Assembly (NCBI GenBank): GCA_030770425.1
Contig: JASJFT010000059.1
Span: 62,001 to 126,000 of the forward strand
DNA from: Darksidea phi
Lineage: Eukaryota; Ascomycota; Dothideomycetes; Pleosporales; Lentitheciaceae
Length of the DNA: 64,000 nt
Direction: 5' to 3'
The position numbers and the translations under genes are program-made. Of this stretch, positions 47,922 to 58,611 are shown piece after piece (position 1 is the stretch's first letter; every line of letters starts with the position of its first letter). Below the pieces are notes generated by a model, which saw only the letters and a program-made list of their open reading frames with translations, searched no databases and was not told the DNA's origin.

Positions 47922-48721
47922 TGGTACTGCGGGGGGGCGGCGAAGAGACGGGGGTTGCAGAGGCTGGATGGGCAGGACCGCCGGCCGTCGGCACTCGGGA
48001 CGCGGTAGAGCGATGTACTGGCTGGGCTGGCTCTTAGCCGGTAGTCACGAGGTAGCACTATCCTTTGGAGCGCGGTGAGGAGGGGCAGAGAGTGGGAATA
48101 CGAGACAAAGCGTAAGGTCACGTCTGCGCGAATTCCAGTGCCGTCGTGTTCGCCCAGCTCGGTGGCTACGTGTGAGGGTAACGTAGGCACGGCTACGACT
48201 GCTCCCTACAAAACTCAGAGGGTAGATAATAGGGACTTGAAAGAGGGGTCCAGACGCAGCCGCAGCCGCAGCCGCAGCTGCAGCTTTGGTGTGAGATTGT
48301 GGCTTCTGAACGGGTGAAGAGCCTGATTTTGGTGTTGAAGCATGACGCCACCGGCGCAACTCCTGCAGGGCCACTTCCACTGCAAAGTATTACTCCTTCG
48401 GCCCAAGGCAATCAACAACCGTGGTAACTAGGAGAGAACATTATATGCCCGAAGCGGAAAAGCGCGAGTTATTTAGTCGCTCCGTCTTTGCCCGATCTCC
48501 TTTGTAACTTTCGCGCGCTGATTGGTCGCGTGCGCCACGAGGCCGTGGCTAATCCACGCTCGGACTCCACGTGATTTGCGATGATGATGGCTTTTTCTTC
48601 TCCTGCTGGAACTTTTTCTTCTTTCATAACACACATCCAACCACACCACTACCAGTCCATTACTCAGCTCCATCACTACCTACTTCTCATCCAGCTATTC
48701 TAACTTCTTCTCTTCATCAAA
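47922..48721. other. Divergent promoter region of the SDR and cytochrome c genes
   Basis: About 800 bp between divergently transcribed genes. It contains a run of GCAGCC/GCAGCT-type trinucleotides near 48256-48285, an inverted CCAAT box (48521) and a CACGTG E-box (near 48569). No gene is supported on either strand. Confidence 0.5.
48521..48525 (-). promoter_or_regulatory. CCAAT box upstream of cytochrome c
   Basis: ATTGG (CCAAT on the minus strand) lies about 200 bp before the cytochrome c ATG. In yeasts and aspergilli the CCAAT-binding complex (Hap2/3/5, with HapX under iron shortage) controls cytochrome c, so the site is a natural candidate. Binding is inferred. Confidence 0.4.
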
Positions 48722-49449
48722 ATGGGCTTCGAAAACGGTACGTCCTTCCCAGTCGCCAACGTCATGCACATGTCACCCGTTGTCATCAAGCCTCTATCGA
48801 GCCCATTGAGCCTGCGCATCTCGACGGACGGCATCGTGGCGAAGCTATAGAGGGCTGCAGACCTTCCATCAGTCTCCAGACAGCCTCAGAGGCCGCCGTC
48901 GCCAGCTGGCAGCTTTGCGCTCGGGGGTCGGGAGAGGTGCGCGACACAGGATTCCCGGCTTCGCAACCCTTGCTTCTTGGAGCTCAACGCTGACGCATCA
49001 TTACAGGCGATGCTAAGAAGGGTGCCAACCTCTTCAAGGTACGATACACACTACATGGATGCTCAATGGCATCTTGGCGCTCCGCGGCCACCTCCGAACC
49101 TGTTCTGACAACTCCTAGACGCGATGCGCGCAATGCCATACCTTGAAGGAGGGTGAGGGCAACAAAATTGGTCCCATGTTACACGGTCTCTTCGGCCGCA
49201 AGACCGGCCAGGTCGAGGGCTACTCATATACCGACGCCAACAAGCAGAAGGGCATCGAATGGAATGAGGAGACATTGGTACGGCTCGCACCTCTGCGTTC
49301 TATGGGTTCAGAATGCTAATTTCGTTCAGTTTGAGTACCTCGAGAACCCCAAGAAGTACATTCCGGGCACCAAGATGGCTTTTGGCGGCCTCAAGAAGAA
49401 CAAGGATCGCAACGACCTCATCACCTTCCTCAAGAACGAGACCAAGTAA
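48722..49449 (+). CDS. CYC1: Cytochrome c, four exons
   Basis: Exons 48722-48737, 49007-49038, 49119-49277 and 49330-49449 give 108 residues, the usual fungal length. The heme-attachment motif CAQCH is at residues 19-23. The axial methionine lies in YIPGTKMAF, and [13 protein letters not shown] and [11 protein letters not shown] complete the conserved C-terminal half. It carries electrons between complex III and cytochrome oxidase in the mitochondrial intermembrane space and has no cleaved presequence. The first exon is only 16 bp and the first intron (269 bp) is far longer than the others (about 50-80 bp). The start context CATCAAAATGGG is strong. Confidence 0.97.
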
Positions 49450-50884
49450 ATTTTTCCATGGTCACCTGGAACGTTTGCTCTCCCTCTCCCTCCACCGCCC
49501 TCTCGACACGATGATTCTCTTCTAATCCTCCTCTCCGATCCCCAAAAAGATTTTCTCCTTTGCGATATGTACCATCAGGCAGCTATGATAGACGTATGAT
49601 TAGGACGGCGGGTGCGCGCTTTTTGCGCAGTGTTGCTTCCTATGTAACATATTTGGTGTACTATGCTGGAGCGTTTGTTTCGATTCTTGGTGCAGCATGG
49701 GACTGGTCTAGAACTTAGCGGCACAACCGAAATAACAATTCTTCAATCTCCTCTTCATCATCGAACGCCTATTTGCGATGCTCATCGACTACTATTAACA
49801 AGGGGTGGTGGTCTTATATGCCGGCCTGTCTGCCCAATACACTTTCAGTGACTGCTACTGTAATTGTGGATGAACACGTGCTTTCCAGCCTTCACGATTG
49901 GAAGATATCGGTTGAACGCTGCATGATTGGGTCGGCAGCTGTGGCCGTTCTGCACGTGCATGAACATGTGGTAGGATTTGTTTTATACAGAGGACTATTT
50001 TTGGGAACTTGGTGATTTAGGTAACTAGTTCGATCAACATTTGTCTAGCTCGAATTCCCTGGTGCAACACCCATAGACTCTGCTCGTGATGTTCCATGGG
50101 ACCACCCTTTTTTGCGCGTCGAGCAGTACCTCAGAGGACAGTTGAACATGTGATGGCAGCGTCATTTACAAGAATGGACGCACCAATGAAACCGGAGAGA
50201 ATAATTCTTACGACTCACGCGAGCACCTCGGAGCTGTGGAAAGGTGTCAGGCCCAGTTGACGTGCTTCCGAAGGGCCCGAGGTACGCCGCAGCGGAAACC
50301 AGGAGACCAGGAGCTTTGGCTTGCCGAGCATATGCATGGCTGCGCGTCTCGTGTGGCTGGAGGCTGGGATGTCATAGTGCAAAGATAACTTTGTGAAAAA
50401 GAAAGTTCAGCGGGCCATTACACAATGCTGTCATGTCAGTTGCGCGCATCTTCAGCAGCTCAAGGGCGGCTTTTCCTGCACTCCACGTGAAGGCTGGGTG
50501 AGAGAGGCTGAAGTGTGGGGAGCACCGGCACGAATGATTAATCCATCCCTCGACTCAAGGATCCATTTCCGGCGACATCCCCACGCCCAATTGCCCTGCC
50601 CATGTCAATGACACACCAAGTCTGTGAAGCCTCACCCCCAGCCTGTCCGTCTCCATTTTCAATCTCATTGTATATATTCACCACCCCAAGGCACGTCGGA
50701 GGCGCGAGCACTACCTCGGTTTAGATTCCCTTTGATTTAGCGTCATAGCGGGGAACGGAACCCGCTTCTAGAGCTCGACTAGACCGACACCGCTCCTGAA
50801 CGCATAGCTTCGCATACCGCAACAACATCACACTTTGGCGACGTCGCAGCGCAGAGGGCCGGGTGGCCTGTTTCAATTGGCATC
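49450..50884. other. Intergenic, no gene supported
   Basis: About 1.4 kb holding the cytochrome c 3' UTR and the PDK promoter. Frames are short without recognisable domains. A TATATA run near 50671 is a possible promoter element of the PDK gene. Confidence 0.4.
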
Positions 50885-52425
50885 ATGTCGTGGAAGCGGT
50901 CTGAGAAGCTGATGGATACCATCAAGGTGCGTCATGCCGTCGCATGTGGAGTGAGCATATGCTAACGGGCTGCAGCACTATAGCAAATTTCCCGCGACTG
51001 GTACGTACATTGAGGACAGAATTAAAGGAGCGTGTCTGATATGTCTCCAGGTGTTTCTCTACGGCAGATGGTACAGTTTGGTGAGAAGCCGTCCACAGGG
51101 ACCCTCTTCCGCGCGTCACAGTTCCTCTCGGAAGAGCTGCCCATACGGTTAGCACACCGCGTGCAAGAACTCAGCGACCTCCCCGATGGCCTCAACGAGA
51201 TGCCCTCGATCCAGCGCGTGCGGGATTGGTATGCACAGTCATTTGAAGTAGGTCTTGCGATGCTTCCGTCCGATACCTTCGGCGCCTTCTGACTCATCTT
51301 CAACAGGAACTCGTGAAGCTGCCCCGACCTAGCCTCCCCTCCGACGTCAAAGACCGATTGCTACGGCCCGCGAAGACGAGCGGTAACAACACGGGTATTC
51401 TTAGCAAGACGACGCAGAATCCTAGTATCGTGAAGGGACAGTATCGGTCCGCGCCGGAATCGAATGGAAACGCGAGCGGGAATGGACACGGCAAGGAGAT
51501 CAGAGGCTCAACGTCAAGCCGGAGATATTATGCCGCAGCAGATGACGGAAAAGACTGGCCGCCGGAGCTTAGCGCATACAACACAAAGTTCGCGGAAACG
51601 TTAGAGATTATCAAGAGACGGCACGACAGTGTCGTCACAACGGTTGCGCAAGGCATTCTGGAATGGAAGCGGCGGAAGCAACGTATGCAAATCGATCATA
51701 ACATCCAAGCCTTCCTCGACCGTTTCTACATGTCGCGCATCGGTATCCGGATGCTCATCGGCCAACACATCGCTCTTACCGATCAACGGAGACATTCAGA
51801 TCCAAACTACGTCGGCATAATCTGCACAAAGACCAACGTCCGCGAACTCGCCCAAGAAGCCATCGAAAACGCGCGTTTCGTTTGCGAAGACCACTACGGC
51901 CTGTTCGAAGCACCAAAAGTGCAGCTCGTGTGCAACAATGACATCTCCTTCATGTACGTGCCAGGCCATCTCTCGCACATGCTCTTCGAAACGCTCAAGA
52001 ACTCGCTACGCGCTGTTGTTGAGTTCCGCGGTCAAGACAAGGAAGATTTCCCAGTGACAAAAGTCATCGTGGCGGAAGGGAAGGAAGATATTACTATCAA
52101 AATTAGTGATGAGGGAGGAGGTATTCCAAGGAGTTCGATCCCGTTGGTGTGGACGTACATGTATACGACGGTGGATCAGACGCCGAGTTTAGACCCCGAC
52201 TTCAACAAGAGCGATTTCAAGGCGCCAATGGCTGGATTTGGGTACGGGTTACCCATCTCACGATTGTACGCACGGTATTTTGGCGGAGATCTAAAGCTGA
52301 TCAGTATGGAGGGGTGAGTATCGCTTATACCTTTGCAGAACCATGTGTTAATTGGGTACAGCTACGGCACCGACGTGTACCTCCACCTCAACCGTCTCTC
52401 TTCCTCTTCCGAACCTCTACAATAG
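50885..52425 (+). CDS. Mitochondrial pyruvate dehydrogenase kinase, five exons
   Basis: Exons 50885-50926, 50976-51000, 51051-51247, 51307-52313 and 52362-52425 give 444 residues. The N-terminal four-helix region shows HYSKFPATGVSLRQMVQFG and FLSEELPIRLAHRV, the standard start of PDK/BCKDK proteins. The GHKL ATPase domain follows with N-box ETLKNSLRAV, G1 box DEGGGIP and G2 box GFGYGLP, then a final EGYGTDVYLHLNR. The enzyme phosphorylates and inactivates the E1-alpha subunit of pyruvate dehydrogenase in the mitochondrial matrix; branched-chain kinase is the main alternative, but the motifs fit PDK better. A Ser/Asn/Gly-rich insert of about 60 residues (near 105-165) is a fungal feature. The stop is a TAG in a leaky context (next feature). 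Confidence 0.92.
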
Positions 52426-52719
52426 CAACTACCCGTCACGAGAGATGAATGGACATCGAGCGAGCTTATCCGTTCGTCTCGAGGACTGGCAAATGGTGGT
52501 AACAAATACGGCTCATACGGGTCGAAGAACACCTCTTTGTTGGCGATGAAGGCAATGCGGTTGAAGTTAAAGGGGCAGGCTGGTGGTGGAGGTGGGAATG
52601 CACAGGGCGGGTTTGAGGTTAGCGAGAGGAGGCAGGTTGGTGATGCAGAGGAGATGTTTAGCGAGAAAGGAGCAGGACAGCCCTGGTGGCGCAATGTGGG
52701 CATGGAGGAGGACATGTAG
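52426..52719 (+). other. Possible readthrough extension of PDK
   Basis: After the PDK TAG (52423-52425) the same frame stays open for 97 codons to TAG at 52717-52719. The stop is surrounded by CAA TAG CAA CTA, matching the UAG-CARYYA readthrough signal. The extension has protein-like composition: VTRDEWTSSELIRSSRG, LAMKAMRLKLKGQ, a glycine run, FEVSERRQVGDAEEMF and a C-terminal QPWWRNVGMEEDM. No targeting signal or domain was recognised. It could instead be an old 3' coding region or chance. Confidence 0.4.
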
Positions 52720-53137
52720 GACACGGCTTTTTGAGCGATTGGTGTAGAGTCGCATATTAGAGGTGGTCTTTTGTGTTGAAGAGTTGGATGACTGTTTGAC
52801 GCCTTCTTGTATCTATTGCGCAGATTGGGCGGTGTTGGATTGGGTGGGTGGTTGGATTGAAGCTGCTGCGCGTTGCGCTATGTGTATATGGGCACAGCAA
52901 TTTTTGTCATTACGGAAATTGAGTTAGTAGAGGAAAATAGCAAATGAATAAAGAGCTTCTTGTTCAATCAAGGCTGACTTGAAATGGTCACTGAAATGCC
53001 GATAGCTAGTGGGTATCATGCTCGAAGGCTTCAAAACAAGCTCCGAACGCCGTCAAAAGCCACTACACACCAATCAACCAACCAATATTAACACCTGCTC
53101 CTCCGCTTGGCCGCGCTTCTCTCAATGATAGCAGATA

Positions 53138-53786
53138 TCAAGCCTTACTCTTCACCCTCTCCTTCTCCTTCCCTATAGCTACTCGCGCCGGACTACTCCC
53201 ACTCGCAGTCCCGCCCATCACCGTATCCACATCCCTCGTCACCCGCTGCTCAACAGGCACCTCCCATTCCTCTTGCCATTGCGTATCGTCCTCCGTCTCC
53301 GGAAGTCCAAGCAGTATGTTCTGGAAGTGATGCCGTGTTTGCGATATCGACTATTGCCCATGTTAGCTCGGTCCGTACCCTTTGTAGCATACCTGTCTAG
53401 GAACGAGAGCGGTGAGAAGAGCGGGAAAGGAGAAGGGAGAAAAGTACCTCATTCCTCGCAGCACTGTACCAGAGGAGTAGTTCGTAGGAGGAGAGGATGT
53501 CGGCGGCTTGTTGGCGCTGTTGGCGCGTCTCGTAGGGCTCGCCTGCGGAGGGTGTGTCGTAGGGTTTGCCGCGGGCTTGCAGGGAGCGTTGGGTTGGCGT
53601 GAAGGGTGGAGGTTGGTCTGTTAGAGGGGGTTTTCGGGGCGCTGGGGCGCGGGCGCGGGCGCGTGGTGATGGTGGTGTTGTTGTTGTTGTTGTTGTCGTT
53701 GTTGGGGCGGTGGTCGAGGATAGGTTTAGTACGGTGGAGAAGAAGGGATGGTTTGCTTGGTTTGCTGGGGTTGGAGGGGGCGGCAT
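53138..53786 (-). CDS. Conserved fungal hypothetical protein, two exons
   Basis: Exons 53786-53448 and 53350-53138 (intron GTACTT...AATAG with a GCTAAC branch point) give 183 residues. The N-terminal 90 residues are Pro/Thr-rich with a nine-threonine run. The conserved part is helical: ETRQQRQQAADILSSYELLL, WYSAARNE, then after splicing SISQTRHHFQNILLGL. An acidic segment (ETEDDTQWQEEWEVP) and a polar tail follow. Splicing continues one amphipathic helical region across the junction, which supports the model. No function known. The opposite-strand frames here are Gly/Val-rich shadows of the proline codons. Confidence 0.6.
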
Positions 53787-54355
53787 GGTTGTGGAAGCGT
53801 GGATTTGTGTCGGGCGGTGGGGGTTCTGGTGGTGACGTTGGAGAGTGCGGGTGCGGGCTGCTGTTCCCCGCGGGAGTGGGTCGGATGGGGAAGGTGGAGC
53901 CGAGCGTGGGGTTGGTTGGACTGCTCGCCTCGTCAACTTGTACACGAACACTGTCATGGAAATGAGACAATAAGGTAGGGTTCTTTTCTGCGTTTGATCT
54001 TTTCATTAAGCAAGCTACTAGTTCCCCTCTACTAATTAATCGAGTCCCCAGTCTTGAGAAGAAGGATGCATGGTAAATGACGAAACGAAGCGTTGCAGAG
54101 ACGATACCCGCTTATTCAACGAAGAGGACCCAAATCAGAAAGACAAAGAGATTCGAAATGCCGGGTCAATAATTGAAGACGATTTCTACAGTAAAGAACT
54201 ACACGTGGAACACATTACCAAAAGCTCATACAGGGCCATGCGAGCGAAGGCGGCTTGCGAAAATCTTTGATCACCCGGTGCATTACAAGCAATACACCGC
54301 TGGAAAAAACACCAAAAGAAAGGAAGAATGCCCATTCAGAACCCATCATTAATAC

Positions 54356-55714
54356 CTATCTACAAAGATACTTCGACCCCCTCCTCGTCCTTCCCTCCAT
54401 CAACTCCACTTCCTCATCCCCCTCGTCCGGCCGCCTCCGCCTCCTCTTCCTGGGCAACTCATCTTGTTCCTCCTCCTGGCCCCCCTTTACCTTCCTCTTC
54501 GCATGAATCCTCTTCATGATTCGCTGCTCCTCCACCAAATCCTCCTTTGTCGGCATCGACAAGCCCCTCCCATACGCCCCGACCGTCGTCACTTCCCACT
54601 GCTTCACCTTGCGCCGTTCATCCAGCGGCTTAGGCTCCTTCCACGTTGAGCCCGTGCCGCTGAAGGTCCACTCGTTGAAGGCATCTTTGCGGCTACCTCC
54701 TGTGATGGTGATGCCGGATGACGCGAGGCGGGCGTGTTGGCAGGCAGTGAAGCCTGCTATGCGCGCCTTCTCTTCGGCGAAGGTCGTGCAGCCGACGGGG
54801 ACTGACTTGGCGTAGGTGATGTAGATTAGGCGCTCTGCTGCGCCCGTGGACTGCGGATCCGGATTGCCTTTGGTGCCGGATGCGTTTTGCCCAGTCGCTA
54901 ACGACGGAGCGTCGACGGGACCTCCCTCGGTGGCTTGTGCCTCCGGAGCAGCGCGACGTTGCTTCTTCGGATTTGTAGAAGCATATATCTTGGTCACCGG
55001 CTCTGCCTTCGCCTTCCTCTTCCTCTTTGGGCTTTCTTCGGGCTTTTGGGCCGTATTCTCCTTCGCCTTGGCCTTGCTTGTTAAGGGGCCAGACTCACCC
55101 ACCGCTCCTTCCGCCGAAGATTGTGCCTTGGGCTTCTCATGCGGCTTTGAGGTCAGCGTAAGTTTGAACGGCTTAGCCGGCGCCGGCTCCTGCACATCTG
55201 CTTCCTCTCCCACCACAATAACCTTCTCTTTGCCCTTCCCCTTCAAAAGCGAAGAAGAATGAGCCATTCTTCCATTCCAAACCCATCCCTCCAACCCGCC
55301 TCGCCCAATCCTCCACCGCTCCGCAACCGCCATTAACCCCCTATCCTCCCTCAGCACAGGAAGCACCGCCTTCCTGAAATTCCTCTGCCAGACGCGCTCC
55401 GTCTCGCTGCTAGAACTACGTCTCGCAGCAACCTCCATGCTGACGACGCTGGTAGGGAAAGCGCCGCCACGGAAGGCCACTTCGATGAGAGCATCGTCAA
55501 GGGACAGTGCGCCGGCGGTGGTGGAGGGGGAGGGAAAGAGTGAAGGTGATGGCGGCGCGGTGATGGTTCCTTGGCTATCCATTTCGCCAGCAGTGTCTGG
55601 TTCCGCGGGGGTAGTCACTGCGCTCAGTATTGGTGAAGCGCTAGGACGTGGCGGCGATGGGGAGGAGCGAGCGTTGGCCATGGGCAGCTGCGGTTGTGTG
55701 GGTGGTGGTGACAT
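54356..55714 (-). CDS. Basic, probably nuclear hypothetical protein
   Basis: From the ATG at 55714 the protein has 452 residues; the frame is open for another 37 codons upstream, so an upstream exon is possible (a TTCTAG acceptor lies just inside). It starts with Pro/Ser-rich disorder, then a compact helical part (SLDDALIEVAFRGGAFPTS, VWQRNFRKAVLPVLRED, AVAERWRIGRGGLEGWVWNGR). Lysine-rich segments follow (KGKGKEKV, ESPKRKRKAKAEP, NPKKQRRAAP). A conserved-looking C-terminal block contains EWTFSGTGSTWKEPKPLDERRKVKQW and ends in RKRRRRRPDEGD. Multiple basic clusters suggest nuclear localisation. No DNA-binding fold recognised. Confidence 0.6.
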   Translation of the reverse strand: MSPPPTQPQLPMANARSSPSPPRPSASPILSAVTTPAEPDTAGEMDSQGTITAPPSPSLFPSPSTTAGALSLDDALIEVAFRGGAFPTSVVSMEVAARRSSSSETERVWQRNFRKAVLPVLREDRGLMAVAERWRIGRGGLEGWVWNGRMAHSSSLLKGKGKEKVIVVGEEADVQEPAPAKPFKLTLTSKPHEKPKAQSSAEGAVGESGPLTSKAKAKENTAQKPEESPKRKRKAKAEPVTKIYASTNPKKQRRAAPEAQATEGGPVDAPSLATGQNASGTKGNPDPQSTGAAERLIYITYAKSVPVGCTTFAEEKARIAGFTACQHARLASSGITITGGSRKDAFNEWTFSGTGSTWKEPKPLDERRKVKQWEVTTVGAYGRGLSMPTKEDLVEEQRIMKRIHAKRKVKGGQEEEQDELPRKRRRRRPDEGDEEVELMEGRTRRGSKYLCR

Positions 55715-56371
55715 TGTAGCTGTGGTGGGTACCGGAGCTGGATGGTTACCAAGACGTTTTGAATACTGGAGAGAAGCGTACACGGTATGTTGATATCCGG
55801 ATGGGGGTTGGTTTCTAGAAGACAAATCTACCCAGCGTTTTTAGTTTCTTATATATGTCATTGCGCAAAATGGTCATTTTGAGAAAATCCTTTTTCAAAA
55901 GCAGAATCACATTTTCAAGAACCAAATCGCCTTTCCAAGCTCAAAAATCGCCTTTTCAAAATCTTAAACCATAGTTCCACCCCATCACAATTCCACTACA
56001 CTCCCAAAATCTCAAAAACCCCATTTTCCAATACCACCACCTTCAATCTCCCCCGCAAGATGGAAAGAAACCGCCCCAATTAGTACCCCTCCCCCCCAAA
56101 AGAAAAAGGATAACATAAAAACCCTATCGCTCACCTGTCCTAGAACAACACCCTACACTCCATACTAAACCATACTAAAAACTAAACACTACACTAAACA
56201 CACTACACCCCCGCACAACAACCAAGACTCAAGACTCAAGACTCACTTACTCTACCCTCCCGCGGACGCGGACTAACTAACCACCTTGCACTTGCACCTA
56301 TCTCTCCCTAAACCAGTCCCTCCGTGTTCCACCCCTCCCCCGCAATTAGTACCTAACACCCAACACCCAAC

Positions 56372-56440
56372 AGAACTAGAACTAGAATTAGAACTAGAAT
56401 TAGAACTAGAATTAGAACTAGAATTAGAACTAGAACTAGT
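56372..56440. repeat. GAACTA/GAATTA hexanucleotide microsatellite
   Basis: About eleven hexamers alternate between GAACTA and GAATTA over nearly 70 bp. On the plus strand they would read alternating Leu-Glu, but the surrounding frame has no other sign of coding. The neighbouring 55860-56280 stretch is non-coding and A/C-rich, with several TTTTCAA repeats near 55870-55965. Confidence 0.85.
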
Positions 56441-57062
56441 GTGCGGATCTGCACCAACCACTCCTCTCACACAATCTGTAATATTAGGCCCAGAGCGAAT
56501 GGTAATGGTACATTTTATATGTAAAGCGTAATCGCAGGTACTTTTATCAAACATTACTGCGAACGAGGAACTTGCGTTGATATACGGTTTTACGGCCGTA
56601 TTTATGCATGGCGAACATTGGGAAGTTAAACAGTTGGAGAGCACCAAGTGTCCATGACAACTCCACAAGGAATAGGAATGGCAAAAAGAATATTATTCAT
56701 TCATACACAAAGGGAGCCTATCAATACCATTTTGAGGAAAACGAGTCGAAATCTAACCTTGCCAAAGTACGAGATCTATACACCATGCCCATGCCCATGC
56801 CCATGCAATATCATATCCCATGACAAGAGAAGTCGTAATCGTAAGAAAAGAGTCAAAGGTAGGGGCTGGAGAGGGAAGAATATACTAGTCTATACCATAC
56901 CGTTACCATGCAGCGTCCTGAGCCCACACAACATCTACACCACAATCATCATTCAGCTTTGTCGTCCACGTCCTCCGCCGAGCCAAGTCCCGCCTGACTA
57001 AATAAGCCTCCGGCTGCTCCGACACCGACGATGGACCACGGTCCCACAATCCACCTACAACA

Positions 57063-58611
57063 TCATGCGCTTCCCATGCTGCCCATGCTGCCCATGCTGC
57101 CCATGCTGCCCATGCTGCCCACGATCGGACTTGCACTCCCATCGGCAGTCTCCTGATGTTGTGCCTTGGTGCCCTTCCCCCTCCACGTGCTGACCGCCGG
57201 GATATCCGCCTTGAGTCTCTCTTCTTGCGTTGAGTACGCCTTTGGTGTCAACTTGATCAGTGTGTGCAGCGGCACTTCCATCCACGGACTCTGCTCTTGG
57301 GGCACATTCATAAAGTAGGCGTAGATGCATCTCAAAATCGCCTGATGTGTGACAATCAGAATATTCTCGCTGCGCTCTAATTCCATGATGATGGGCTCGA
57401 GTCGGATGACAACATCGCGGTAAGATTCGCCGCCCAGGTAGCGGTAGTTGTACTTGTCCTCGTCGCGCTGCGCAAAGTCTTCCGGGTATTGTGCCTCGAT
57501 TTCGGCGTATGTGAGGCCATCGCAGACACCGGAGTCTAGCTCGTCAAGGGCTTTCCATTCGAGCTTTTCGAAGGGGAGAAAGCGCGCTGTTTGGATGGTG
57601 CGTTTCAGTGTTGACGTCCAGACCGTGAGCTTGCGATTGTCACCGACCGACTTTGCAACGAGGCCGGGCAAAGCATGCGCGTAGGCTTCACCGCGTTCAG
57701 AGATGTCCGCATCTCCGCCGATCTTGCCTGAGAGGTTGTACTTTGATTCGCCGTGCTGTAGTCGTTAGCACAGGCGCATCCCGTGGGAGAGAAACACTTA
57801 CCCGAGATAACCAGATGGAGCGCGGCTTGATGTGAAGGTTCATCAGATAGTACACGACTCTACTCTGAAGGTAATCCTGTATCTGGTTGATAATTACCTG
57901 CTTGCCCACGTCGATCAATTTCACATACGTGAGATCGCGCTCGTCCTCGTCGATAGTTTGGTATACCTTCTCGTAGTTGCGGATCCGGTTGCGGAAGTCG
58001 GCTGCAGCCTCCTCTGGATCCTGGCCAACATAGTCAGGGGAAGTCGTCTTGACCTCCAGGATGTTGCTCATGATCAGTTCCTCGTCGTCGCACTTTGACT
58101 CCACGTACAGTGTCGCGATGTTCTCTTGTGAGCATCGTTCTTGTATCCACCGGCGGCGGGTCTTGGTTGAATTGGTCGCGTCCAGTATCGCAATCAGCCC
58201 ACGCCCCTCCGAGAACCATTTGCACATGTCGTTAACAGCGGCTTCGGCGGCGGCTCGACGGAGGCGTTCTCCTTCTGGATTAGAGGTATCAAAGAACTCG
58301 GCCGAGGGGTTCGGGGTAGCGGTGCGACGGTATTGCCCAACGTTGAACGTCTTCGCTTTTATGGAGAGCCAGTGCAGGTAGCGGACAACTGCGAGGGCAC
58401 AGCGTCAGCATGTATTGCGCGTGGGTGGAAGAGTCGTACCTTTCTGCGCGATGAGGCTCTTTCCTCGCGCCGGCAATCCTACCATGACGACGCATATCCG
58501 CGTATCTTCGGCCTGGACACCGACTCCATTAGTTTTCCTGTTGGGTTTCACGAATTCGCCCGTGGGCACAGCTCGCATGTTCGGCGTGTACACGCCATTG
58601 GTCTCCGCCAT
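57063..58611 (-). CDS. 6-phosphofructo-2-kinase/fructose-2,6-bisphosphatase, three exons
   Basis: Exons 58611-58440, 58388-57802 and 57755-57063 give 483 residues. The kinase half has the P-loop GLPARGKS near residue 48 and ILDATNSTKTRR. The phosphatase half begins with the phosphohistidine motif RHGES, split by the second intron (R at the end of exon 2, HGES at the start of exon 3). It continues with TSTLKRTIQTA, the acid/base glutamate in DELDSGVCDGLTY, and the second histidine in VTHQAILRC. All key residues of both halves are present, so the enzyme should both make and destroy fructose-2,6-bisphosphate, the glycolysis/gluconeogenesis switch. The C-terminus is a GSM tandem array, unusual for the family. 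Start chosen at MAETNGVYTPN; another ATG lies three codons upstream. Confidence 0.93.
57068..57121 (-). repeat. In-frame 9-bp repeat at the PFK2/FBPase2 C-terminus
   Basis: Tandem CCCATGCTG units on the plus strand encode five to six Gly-Ser-Met triplets just before the stop on the minus strand. Units look identical, suggesting recent slippage. The tail follows the conserved phosphatase domain and should not affect catalysis. Confidence 0.85.

Noticed and set aside
53566..53965. Gly/Val-rich plus-strand frames
   Set aside because: Mirror images of proline/threonine codons of the minus-strand gene; no independent evidence.
56286..56531. Plus-strand frame with Leu-Glu repeats
   Set aside because: Arises from the hexanucleotide microsatellite; no conserved flanking sequence.
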